Positions 32,201-41,286 of a stretch of DNA of 64,000 nt are shown piece after piece (position 1 is the first letter of the stretch; every line of letters begins with the position of its first letter). The stretch comes from Cladorrhinum sp. PSN259 (lineage: Eukaryota > Ascomycota > Sordariomycetes > Sordariales > Podosporaceae), in contig MU867103.1 of assembly GCA_033725935.1 (NCBI GenBank), forward strand, positions 62,001 through 126,000, written 5' to 3'. Under the pieces are notes generated by a model. The model was not told the origin of the DNA, ran no database searches, and saw only the letters and a program-made list of their open reading frames with translations. A program made the translations under genes and the position numbers.

Positions 32201-34936
32201 GGAATTAACGGCACTGAGAAGCTTGCCTGCACACTCTAGTGTTGCCGGGAGCGGTGCCGGCGACTGCTCATCACGATCAAGACCGGATTCAGGCGCATCC
32301 GGCCTAAACTTGGCCGCGAGCAAGAGATCCTCCACGGACCAGCCGTTGGCCTGGAAGCGCTTCCAGGCTTGGAACGTGTTTAGAAACGTCTTCGGGTCCG
32401 ACAACGGGATTGGAGGACCATTCCGACGCTCTGTTGTCCAGATGGCAGCAAGAAGTTCCGTGACCTGCACCGCTGCAACCCCCATAATCTTGGCAGTTTG
32501 TGCTGTCCGATGATATATCAACAGAGTTGCCATTGTCAACTCGTCCCCCAGCTCCTGACTGCTCTGGACGTGAACAAAGTCGTCATATGACAAATCGAGC
32601 GACGAGAGCAAGAGTGGTAGGTACTGCGATGTCTTGGCCGCCACGCCGGGATTAAGCTTGTCTTGGACGCTGAGGGCCTGCGCGATGGGAAGATTGAGCA
32701 GATGGCGAGCCGAGACACCAAAGATGGACAATATTTGTCCTGCTGGTACTCCTGATTCTTTTGCCAGTTGCGCAACCGCCGCTAGCTGCTGGACGGCCTC
32801 GGGAGTAATGATAGTTCTGTCGTCGACGGTAGTGTCACGGCCGCCCAGGATCCAAACCGCATCGTCGACGTCCTCGACGTCCCAGCCCAGCCGCCGCCAG
32901 AGCCGGCTGAACTGATCCAGTCTCTGCAAGCTCTCAACATCCAAATGCTCTCCACCCTTAGCGCGCAACCGAAACCCCTGCAACTGACTGGGGATGCTTT
33001 TCATCGGTTCAAACTTGGAGCCACCAGGAAGCGGGGAGACGGTCAGGCAGCCACCCAGGAACCGCGTCTTGAGGATCTTGAAGAGGGTGGCAAAGTCGAC
33101 CCCGAGACGAGGTAGGAGCTGCTTCTTGATAAAGGTCAGGCCATCCCCGTTTGTCGCGTCCAGGATGGTGTCTTCACCGAAAGTGGCTTCCGAGATGAGC
33201 TTCCCGGCGTCGTCATGAACGTCTTCTGTGTCCTGGTAGCCCCAATATTGCCAGCTTGGAAGCAGGCCGCACAATGTCAGGTAGTCCTCCCTCGATAGGC
33301 TATCAGACTGCTGGACCAGTCTGGCAGCATCAAGGTCATAGCAGGACTCCAGTGTGATTGCGACCAAGTCGGCTTGGGACATGGAAAGTGTCTCAGCGGC
33401 AATGGCTCTCGACCGGACCGTTTCGAGAGCGTCTGTGTCTTTGCCCAGGTGGTCCAGAGGTGATGACGGCGCTGCGGGAGACAGCCGATGGTCGGACCGA
33501 AACGTTCTGAGAATCTCGGCCATGTCCGTTCCGGCTGCATTGAGGTACTGACGGAGACTATCCTTGGAATGGTCATATGGAAAAGTCTTTGTCGGATAAA
33601 CCATCTTGGCAACCAGATCGTCATAAACATCGTAGCGAACATTGACGGCATCTTGCGGGGCTGTGCTGCCCGTTCTGGTGTGGACATCCCAATCATCAGC
33701 ATTGTACGCCTGGAGAGGCAGGCCTTGCTCCCCAATCCTGTCCTTGCCATTGAGAAATGCCGCTGCTGATTCGAGCGTCTCGTTGACAAGGTCAATGTAT
33801 GGCACCAGTTCGGAAGTGTTCCGGCACGACAGCAGCAGATGACCCAAGTCGGGACGCCGAGCAAGCAGTTTTTGGAGGAGCGAGACAAAGCCCTTTTCTG
33901 TGACGTTGATGTTCTTGAACTGCATAGAGGCAGGCTGGCACTTGAGAAAGCGGAGGAGATCCACAAAGTACGCTGCCGGGCTCGTCACGGAGCAGCAGTC
34001 AGCACAGCCGACCTCGTCAAGATCACCAAACCAGGCCGAGAGATTGTTGCCTCCTCGTGAGGTTCCCAAAGACAAGGTCTCTGGCTCTCCTTGTGTGGCG
34101 AGTGTCGCGGCCGCTTTGTTGGAGGGGATAAAGACCGGGGCTCCAAGATCCTGAGCAGCTTGGAGCGATTTCATCCAAGTCTGCTCCGCTACGAGCTGAA
34201 CCGCGTTTGCTTCCTTGTGAATTCTCGCCGACTGCTCGCGAGAAATGCCGTGTTTCGACATGATGGTCTGAAAGAAGTGCAGGGGTGAATATGCGATCTG
34301 GTGCGAGGAAGAATATCCCAGCCCCATGAGAACTGGTAGGTCCAGGGGCTCTATGACAATCCGCGAGAGTTGCTGAAGCGACGACAAGAACATCAACACA
34401 TCTCGCTTTCGAGCGGGGTCGTTGAGACTGTCCAGTTTGAGAATTGCCTTGTCGTCTGCTCGCAGCGGCTTTCTGAGCAAATCAAATGTTGGGCCCAAAT
34501 CCATCAACACATTGGAGACGTCCAATTTCAGCGTCTGTGGTAGGTTGAAGTGGTCTCCCAATACGAGAGCTGCGATGACCTTGGTTGGCTGGGCCTCAAA
34601 CAGACTGACGGCGAAGCCCTTCCGCTGAGGATTCCTGTACCAAGCTGTCCAAAATTGCGTAACAACATCTTGAACATCCAGAGCTTTGGATTCCATCATG
34701 ACCTCGCGGCACATGTCGGAGGGGACTTTAAGCCGCGAGGCGAGTTCGCCGAGGAGCAGCAGCTTCTTCTGCTGCCTGGCTGACAGTAGGGTCCCATGGC
34801 GTTTGACAACCTGGGCCAACGAAGACTGCAACGTTTCCGAACTGAGGTTCACCCCGGCGAGGACCTGTTGATGTATCTCCTTGCCAAGGAGGCCTAAGAG
34901 GATGCTGTCCATCTCTGTTGTAAAAGAGCCCGCCAT
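26216..34936 (-). CDS. TcA-type toxin-complex subunit (pore/translocation component)
   Basis: This single exon encodes 2906 residues, starting at the ATG at 34936. It is somewhat longer than typical bacterial TcA (about 2500). The VRP1-like region has SPAAYFVDLLRFL at about 315-330. Residues about 1335-1475 match the conserved ABC-toxin region (WEANRKVFLYPENW). A long helical and coiled-coil part spans about 2370-2490. The C-terminal TcB-binding part follows, with RLWLALKQMEMAYL, SLRQLDAAALLSLRETG and FDLDFPGHYFRRI at about 2515-2590. In bacteria TcA forms a pentamer that binds the target cell and inserts as a channel when the pH changes. The partner TcB-TcC gene lies tail to tail with it. 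There is no intron, frame break or missing end. No signal peptide is seen, as in bacterial TcA. The natural target of a fungal version is unknown. Confidence 0.93.
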   Translation of the reverse strand: MAGSFTTEMDSILLGLLGKEIHQQVLAGVNLSSETLQSSLAQVVKRHGTLLSARQQKKLLLLGELASRLKVPSDMCREVMMESKALDVQDVVTQFWTAWYRNPQRKGFAVSLFEAQPTKVIAALVLGDHFNLPQTLKLDVSNVLMDLGPTFDLLRKPLRADDKAILKLDSLNDPARKRDVLMFLSSLQQLSRIVIEPLDLPVLMGLGYSSSHQIAYSPLHFFQTIMSKHGISREQSARIHKEANAVQLVAEQTWMKSLQAAQDLGAPVFIPSNKAAATLATQGEPETLSLGTSRGGNNLSAWFGDLDEVGCADCCSVTSPAAYFVDLLRFLKCQPASMQFKNINVTEKGFVSLLQKLLARRPDLGHLLLSCRNTSELVPYIDLVNETLESAAAFLNGKDRIGEQGLPLQAYNADDWDVHTRTGSTAPQDAVNVRYDVYDDLVAKMVYPTKTFPYDHSKDSLRQYLNAAGTDMAEILRTFRSDHRLSPAAPSSPLDHLGKDTDALETVRSRAIAAETLSMSQADLVAITLESCYDLDAARLVQQSDSLSREDYLTLCGLLPSWQYWGYQDTEDVHDDAGKLISEATFGEDTILDATNGDGLTFIKKQLLPRLGVDFATLFKILKTRFLGGCLTVSPLPGGSKFEPMKSIPSQLQGFRLRAKGGEHLDVESLQRLDQFSRLWRRLGWDVEDVDDAVWILGGRDTTVDDRTIITPEAVQQLAAVAQLAKESGVPAGQILSIFGVSARHLLNLPIAQALSVQDKLNPGVAAKTSQYLPLLLSSLDLSYDDFVHVQSSQELGDELTMATLLIYHRTAQTAKIMGVAAVQVTELLAAIWTTERRNGPPIPLSDPKTFLNTFQAWKRFQANGWSVEDLLLAAKFRPDAPESGLDRDEQSPAPLPATLECAGKLLSAVNSVREILTSGTSGSQDTSSKTNTSSLPESVQTSSSHAVVQSTLQGRFPQLAPETLTRLLHSPSLSLSQAEEPLYKKVMTVTHGDLVDPCQVNFRGGMFLSTETEIRVEVTTSQGIQPAPTSLVFGGHEYPLVRREEAGDSGTAKLQCTVKGLATDTFIAFSWPPALSEIKMSFLIPDMVPQTDAPAPHILTEDALLQLQGVLSVLQQYSLVLQRSPMEVEELETVESLTGKVPSTLALARSFQQYTTARRAMAKPKKAKEFAGLLRWLQQTPASTAAGTDSVVDIAKRFGECTTLKQSTVEKLLRCNFPGKQMEEQKQARFTQSQLCQLDVMERLGRQVVLLNRTGLKEDSIELLFAIADPPQLQSPTRRDKTQAAARPESQLVHLMRAALVNKGLKRSLETAQNTLRDNRRKALIQFLLQQPSLRALDVFDEDALFEYFLIDVQMGTGLDTTRIKQAISTIHLFVHRCLLGLEKGVDGTLIPQDRWSWMQKYTLWEANRKVFLYPENWADPTLRDSKTALFVSIEEAIAQTNLDDKAISKAIRSFVYGADEVANLRVEAFFWDRAVTEDNLVDSNGKATEANGEGSFHFIARSRNAPYQYYYRRLEYLSRNNPQPVTSFTAWEKLPFDIRSHDVDHDGKPLPRPGTYIVPVVWRNRLIIFLPQLSVKTNKTGSGKATATNISMTSTAAPKAGEKVTQEMRIDAPSSANLQLNLEIKMAWSEYVDGVWSAQKQSQDAIIVQGATNAQPPGFDSFRFTAKSSDDRVTVIVYQNTGVSESSAKNICLGEFSLQGPKLSFRTRTAMSTTPRLENQQLPETRFGVLEKPSLTNTSIKDATKKPTNISTDNAAWPALSAPPLDKGRTSTAIAWIMDSNDTKSRQLGLLADLVTSDKQGQEPWFTIPEQLVKRSGAAETADTVWSFPFFNPLNDELRDSVTADDGVEAIYQVMDRASVTDASGTKGVSHDFAFGWSNFLTQCREDASPAAIYNWELGFHLVSLIVERLISQQEFDRAVNYAHLVFDPTGTNDPPPTKDPWRPTWRFPPFRDSSTRAKGTIDSVLDNLNPSSGSEAAMAYTIKAWRQNPFKPHTVARGRPLAYMKRFVIKYIEALIASGDTYFRQNSLESLPLAIQRYVEAGHVFGPAPQKVPELGKKRFKSYHDIEAQIDDFSNASVELQLLFPYYIPLAERGLSKADPGGNNLQGFPRSRYFGVQSNQAFSDLRALIDDRLFKIRNSLDINGNLRTLSLWDPPLNVGDLVNAAAAASATKTDMALIISGFPSALPRTRFLYLIQKALELCAELKGTSSLLLSAMEKRDAESLVLLRSSHDTGMQRILKEMKLLQKAEAERGLEQLFETRKSALHRLAFFSAVTGDKVSAPQVGSDQPEFEPVEQNISPPTDEDLRLTLHEVLELAYMDKSSMYNTLAANDDAWAAIFFAVPMPAIMAQPMGVGVSEQLPNLGQAWQAEAAQRRSHALKASEEGQRVARIAQWTRQLQDRRLQLNLAGLEIQAINKQIQVQQARIATIDKDVAAQDQAVANAQEVQAFLSTKFTNVELYAWLENSARAYLYQVYLVTMELARKVEATYHFELGPGKRPILSSSGYWDQGKRGLQCGDRLWLALKQMEMAYLNERPAHAFEISKNVSLRQLDAAALLSLRETGDSGVFELPELIFDLDFPGHYFRRIQSVAVSVHAITGPHTNINCTATLVEHKYRFSPSTTEGYSSKGDRDPRFVGQDSIVLPITSIAVSHGQQDPGVFELNFNGDSYQPFEGAGAISKWRLKLPPRQFRQFDYRTISDVVLQVRYTAKDGGALLYEAAAKVVEEQMRGLKARELPPVMVDVKNDCSDAWFGFSRSEVTKEGTRVLAMRNVKERFPFFTKGMGVTIKSVKGYVRKTPGGATGGRKPEEDMAEWKLHVSKTREVDTTAAGAGGAVTLGYTEILGDDLGVFAAPQTPGGQQFGVVVQSDAPWYLIVEGSSGTGTGQGAWAVPQDIFLLVEYKLT

Positions 34937-35944
34937 TGTGTTCGGTTGGTAACTACTTGGTAGAGGGTTAGTTCAGGCTCTCGGTTGTTAAAGCGGAAGC
35001 CGGAGCCATGTTCTTACTCTTATTCCTATCTATTCGGGATTGCGCATTCCTGAGCAAGGTGACGAAGCTCGCCGATAAGTGGGCAGTACCCTGGGCCGGG
35101 GAGATGGGGTTGGGAGATGGTGGAGGCTCTTTCCTCAAGCTTCCCGGGACATGCATCTATCTCGTCGGACGTTTTTTGTTCGATTCTAGGCCCGCAAGCA
35201 AGACGCATGGGCCACAACCTGATGCTGGGAATCGTTGGCTTGCAGGTGTCCAACAGTCAGCCAAGGGACTACGGAGGATCATGTAATCTCTGCTCTCAAA
35301 CTTGCCTCTTTCTGGTGTCATCATCAAACAATAAAAGCGCGAATATCGATGCGGGGACGCGGGCGTTTGTCCAGTTGGAGTTCTCTCTCGAAACGCCTCA
35401 TGCAGCTGCATACCACATGATTGCGACCTGAATGCCAGAAGAGTCTAGATGTGCGTTGCCGGGCGGCACATTGATGGTATTGTTGATGAGCGCTGCCGGT
35501 AGAACAGAAACGGGCTAGTCCGTGCATTTTCAGGTTGCCTCCGGACAGCCAAATACTCGGAACCCCCACCTGGCTGAGGTATGTCCAAAGTACCAAGAAA
35601 GAAAAGAGCAGTGCTACATGCACATAGCCGAAGTATCACACCTCGATAAGTGAAAGTATCTCCCATGGTTCCTGCTAGAAACATATTGCGCTTCCCGCGG
35701 CGTGATCCATCACCGCATACTATCACACATCAGCATCCCGTTGAATGGGAGGGTATTAGGTACCTGGGTACATATTATCACCGTCATGTCAAAGACCAAC
35801 CGCCACTCAGAGGTGACGAGACACTTAAGATGCCACGGCAGCTCAGCTTGCCGATTTGATACTGTGTTGGTGTTTGACTTCAATTGAACCCAACTTTGTC
35901 TCTTTCATTGCGACTCGCTTCAAGCTCCCAGCCACATCGCCAAC
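34937..35944. promoter_or_regulatory. Divergent promoter region between TcA and the 861-residue gene
   Basis: The TcA start (34936, -) and the neighbour's start (35945, +) face away from each other across 1008 bp that contain no supported gene. The arrangement could allow co-regulation. I cannot define a specific binding site. A CT-rich stretch before the ATG at 35945 (ctcgcttcaagctcccagcc) looks like a fungal 5' UTR. Confidence 0.4.
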
Positions 35945-38865
35945 ATGGCCGACCAGCCCAACACCGACACTCCCCAGTTTCTGGCTGCAGAAGCTGCGAG
36001 TCGGCTCACCACCTCTCTTACCACCAGTGGCAATGAGTATTTTGACCAGGTGGTGGCCGTCTCGCAGCAGATGATCAACGATGCCATTGCCGGTATCCAC
36101 GCTGCAAATCCTGACATGAACGCCTTTGATGGCGAAGACGGTGAGTTCATCATTCTCCACGTCGGGTGCTGGCCGAGATGAGATGGCTAATTTCGATATG
36201 CAACCAGAGGAATACGGCACCATTTCGGCCGATCTCGACCCGTCGCAGATTATTATCCCGGCGGGGACGGAGCTGGCCGCTGACGCCTTCAGCGTAACCT
36301 GGCGCACCAACTTCAGGGAGGGAACCATCGTTGTCAAGCAGAACGGCACCACTCTTCCGCCGTTCCCGATCAACGGATGGTCAGTCGACGTCAGAGTTCC
36401 GCTGGAGTTCTCCAACCTGGATGACCACGATGACGATACCGAAGGAACGAAAAAGTTCAAAGCCAAGCAGCGCGAATGGGTCAAGAATAACTTTGAGGTG
36501 GCCGGAGACTACCGACCCGAGCGGCTGTACGCCAAGATGGCTGCTGCCCGCTGGAACGAAATGTCGTTCGCCGGCCCCTCTTTCACCGTCAACGGAGTGG
36601 AGGAGACCTGGGAGGAGTGGAAGCTGAACAAGGCCAACAGAACCGTCGCTGCCGCCTTTGAGAAGATCATCAAGACCACCTGGGCGGACCGCGCCGAGGA
36701 GGGCTTGACTGCAATTGGCACCCGGTTCAACCTGGATGGGGAGAATGCGCGGCCAGTGGAACGGCCGGCGTTGTTTCGTAAGTCATGACCACCTTTTTCT
36801 CCGCCGGCCTTGGTGATGCGCGCCATCTAACAGTCTGCTACCTAGCTCCGTACGAAATGATCCATCAGGCCTACCCGTACAAGATTGGTGCCGACTCCGG
36901 AGTCACGGGCTGGGAGAATGGCAAGAGGTCTCTGAAAGAGCCCGGCACCCGCAATTGCCTTCTCTATTGCGATAATGTCAGTTTAGAGAATATTGGAGGC
37001 GCAAAGAGGAAGAAGGAGATGGAACACAAACTGCTTCCGTAAGTTGGATCTCGCCGTCTTGATGCAAGTCGGTACATTTTCCCAAAGGCTCATTCTTTCC
37101 TCCTCCAGTCACTCGGGCAACTATGCGACCATTGGAAGCTCCAAGGTCCCGGGAACAAGAGTCCATGGGACATTTGCACTGAGCCATCAGCTATTCTTTG
37201 AGAAGTTTCTGCTCCCCCACCTTCAAGTCTTTGTCCTCGAGTCTCAGATCTATCCCGACCAGCCCACCTTCACCAACACGAGCGAATACGGTGGCATTCA
37301 GTGTTCAAACGGCTACCGCGCTGGCTTCAACCCTCCCAAGGACCCCACCAAGGACCCTGACAACCCCATCTACGAGTTCAAGCTGATCCGGCCCGCCGAT
37401 GGAACTCAGCCATACTACCAAGCCCACGTTGATGTCACAAATAAGAGCCCGTCGCTGTGGTTCACTCCAGTCAAGAACAAGGTTGGCCTGTGGACCATGT
37501 TCCACGCAGAGGGTGAGCTTGTTCTCTTGTGCTGTCGTTCACCCTGCCGCGGATGAGCTGCTGCTAACTATCTCCCCCCAGGCAGCCCTACCGTTACAGT
37601 AAAGTGGGTTCCCGGTCAGAGCTCCATCCTGATCGAGGGTAAGACCAGCTATGAGAGCAACCTCACAACAGCGGACCACCAGAACCTCGACAAAACTGGC
37701 AATGAACTCCTTCCGGCCTCGGATTGGTGGCAGTAAGCGCCCCCTTTTGACAAGAACTTCAATCTCAAACTGACCTGTGAATCCCCATTAAAGCGAGCGG
37801 TTCCCTATGACTTGGAGCATGCGAATCGATGTGCAGGCCAAGGACGGCGACCTGGACCTGCAGCTCAGCCACGATTCCGGCAATTTCGTCACTGTCACCT
37901 CTAACCCAGAGCCCTCCAAAGGCTGGGCGTGGACTGACCCCAACACTCCAAACAGGATCACAAGTGATATGCAGGGTTCCATGTCGCAGCAGATTGATCA
38001 TCTCAAGCAGGTTCTCCGCGACGCCTTCGACGGCCAGTACAAATTCGTCTACCCCGGTAATGGCACATTCAAGTTTTCCAAGACCATGTTCAACAAGAAC
38101 GGAGACCTGCTCGCCGAGATTGAGTACAAGGAGCTGCCGCCAAACAAGCGTATCGTCATTCCCCCAGTCAAGAATCTCGACAAGCCTCCGTTCACCGAGG
38201 TTGTTGGATCGACGAATGATGGCTCCAGGACTGCTCCGGCGCCGCGGCTCACCTGGACCAGCGTCTCCCCTGTCAAGGCATACTATCCCACAAAGCCCGC
38301 TGCGCCGCCACCGAAACCAAAGCCAGATGCGCCAGATACAACAGAGACGCCCGCTGCTGGCGGTTCCTCGACCGATGAGCCTGCCGTTCCCCCGGCACCC
38401 GAGGCCGACAACCGCGCGACTTTCCAAATTACCGGTACCAACACTACCACCTCACCCGTGTACTTTTCCAAGATCACTGCGGATCTCGAAGGACAAGAGA
38501 ACGGTTCGATGCTCGTGTCCGTCATCAACTTCATCACGGGTCGCAAGGGCAAGCAGAACGAAGTCCAGGTTGACATCAGTGCCGAGCCCGACGCCAGCAA
38601 GGTTTCTCCGCTGGCGCTTCCTGATGTGACGGCCAAGAAGCTGTCGAGCCGGTGGGCCAAGGCGAGCATTGCATTCAGGGCCGAGCAGGGTCCGATTGCG
38701 GTGCAGCCTGGGGGTCGGGTGAATATTACCATTAGAAGCGTCACGGGTAAGGCGGGGATAAAGAAGTCGATTGAAATCACCGAGTATTGGTCTGATGAGA
38801 AGGGCGCCACGCCTGAGGCTGGGGCCGACACGTTCAAGGATATTGTTTGGTTCGAGTTGGAGTGA
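35945..38865 (+). CDS. Unknown 861-residue protein, six exons, adjacent to the Tc genes
   Basis: Exons are 35945-36140, 36208-36777, 36846-37038, 37109-37512, 37582-37732 and 37794-38865. All introns are 61-70 nt with standard signals and keep the frame. I do not recognise a named family with certainty. The N-terminus is a short helical segment, then a beta-rich part (GTISADLDPSQIIIPAG, AFSVTWRTNFREGTIVVKQ). The middle is long and polar. A Pro/Ala-rich linker lies at about 670-705 (PPPKPKPDAPDTTE), followed by a final beta-sandwich-like domain. There is no signal peptide or membrane segment. The order of a start helix followed by a strand with a WRTNFREGT-type turn faintly recalls P47/OrfX (TULIP-like) proteins that accompany some bacterial toxins. 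That link is a guess. The five introns argue that it is older in the fungus than the intronless toxin genes. Confidence 0.75.
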
Positions 38866-41286
38866 GGGGCATGTCGGGAGTTGATCTCTTTATCAGAGAC
38901 TTGTCTTCATCTTCTTGTCTTTCTTTTTTTCTCTTTGGCTTCATTTTGAACCCTTTTCGATTGCCATATTCGCCATCAAGCACGAAACAAGACTGTCGCC
39001 CAGCGCTTCGGGGCCGGGCTGTACCACGTGTGCATGGTGTGAACAAGATAGCCATGTACAAGATCTTTGCGCATTTAATCGGTTTTGGACCTTCTTGTTA
39101 GGTTGTGAAATATATAAATATTAAAACTCGGATAAGAATTCTCTTTCTGCTCCTCAAAGCTGAGATGATTTCTTCGTCTGAACTTTTAAATAGGTGGGAT
39201 GGGACTTTTTCATCTTCACTGTCACTGAAATTGTCCCGGGGAGCCCCAATGGACCCCGGCGAAGTCCGAGGTGGTACAATGTTACTTAAGGAGCCAACGC
39301 ATTGAGTCCCAGTCAAGAGGTCAGTACCAGGTTGTTTATTGATATTTGATTGCAGCTGCGAAGGTGGGAGTTCACCGACCGTTTCAGGACAACCGGTACT
39401 GAAAGCTCTGAGAATCAGCGATGGCAGTTGATGCTTGACGGATTACAGCCAAGTACACATATATAAATGATTGACGATAGCCATGTTTCCGACCTGAAAC
39501 TCTATGCCTCGTGCAACCGAACCTGAATACCACCTCCACTCCTGTTCTCTATCGTGTGGCGGAATCTTATGTGTCACACGTGCCTGAACACTTGCAGCCG
39601 ACACCGTGCGACCAGAACCCACACGGAGCCACCAGCACACCAACCAACCCCCGAGAACCTATCAGCGCATTGTGACCACCTTGGCACACACGACTTGGAG
39701 GAATGGTTGGATATGAGTGATGGAACTGGCCAAGGAAGGTCACAGTAAGGCAGCAGACGGACAGAGGCACAGCCGCTGGAAGCGCGAGGATCGGAGGAAG
39801 GTCTCTCATCAGGACCACAGAGCCAAACTGTTTCAATAGAGCCCACAAGCCCCAACCAGATTGAAAGGAACCAAGGACCTTTGAGGCCATAACAGATTAT
39901 TATACTGAATTGAACTATCTGTCCCAAGCCGTATTCATACCCCTTGTCACATTATGGGAGTATCCGCCGGCTGCTCGGCATTTGTAATGTGATCGTATCT
40001 CTGCAATAACCTGACGATTACGTGCGCTACCTTGCTTGGTTCAAGCGAGTTGTTCTGTTCAATATTTTAGCCATTATCCCCGATCCTCGAGTATGGATAC
40101 AGATAGCTTCAAGACTTACGATCTAAGCATTGCCTAATACCTCTGCCGAACAGAATAAACTCGAATCCGCGCTTCTTCCCTCCTCCTCCTTCTCCTCTTC
40201 CTTCCTCTTCCTATCACGTCTCCCCACAGATCCTCCCGCCGTGTTGTAGCGAATGTCGGAATCAGCAGCTGCTGCCCATTCGGGAACGAATATAGGGACC
40301 TTGCCCTTCGGCCCGCCTCCGCGCGGGAGAACGGTATCCCTGATTGCTATCCACTCGTTTAAGGGAATGATTGGCGCTATACGGAGCGTCTTGTTAATTA
40401 CCGAGGTTAAGGTAGTCAGTCTTCAAACGCCTTTCTATCAACCCTTGAAACGTTGGATGTATTTTTTTCCTTGCGCTACATGTACTGAGTCACATTGACA
40501 ATGCCACTAACAACTTGAATACCCTACAGTAAATCATTTACTTGAAGCTAGAATACCTGTGCCGTCTTTGTATTTAATAACGAGCGTGCAACTTGAAATT
40601 CAAAGGGAACCAGCAGCCAATATGGTCTTTGGGGCGGAGCTTTATTATGACATTCTGAGTTATCATTGGCATAACTTGACTGAAGGAAGACATTGCAGGA
40701 AGACAGCCTCAATATTTGATTGGCATCGCAGCTCATCTTTCTCTAACGGCCTGCCAAGACAAGGCTGCATATTGCCAGTCCACTTAGTGCCCAGTTTGGT
40801 GCATGTTGGTGGCGCAGTACTCTGCGGGGTGAAGTAAGCTAAGAAATGTGATGTAACCCTGCGGAAGGAGCCGAAACGCTTGTTCATCCCTTTGATATTG
40901 CACAAAAAAAAAAAAAAAAGGAAAAATAACGGGTTTACATCCGCCTTCTTTTTGAAGATTCATGCACCTCACCCCCGCTGTTGCAAGAAATGCACAATCT
41001 TACAGTCCAACATGTTGACCTCATAGTACACTAGGAGGACATGCTCACGGGCCGACGAGGACGATGTCGCGGACGGTTGACTTGCCGAATAAGCGCTGAC
41101 CTTCCTAGGCGAGCGGCTAAAAGTAACAAAAACAAGGGGGCCCTAATTTCTTGGCTTGTGGATCTACACTAGGAGCTTTCTGGTCTTAAAAATAGACACC
41201 ATGTAGATATATGATTGCAGATCTCTCTTTGAAAATTCTGTTCTTCACGTTCCCGTTTATTATCGCATCGTCAAAGGACATTGACG
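38866..41286. other. Gene-poor stretch
   Basis: These 2.4 kb hold only short, unconvincing frames, for example 40253-40498 (+). An A16 run is at 40904-40919. The right end is the promoter of the DUF3176 gene. Confidence 0.4.
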
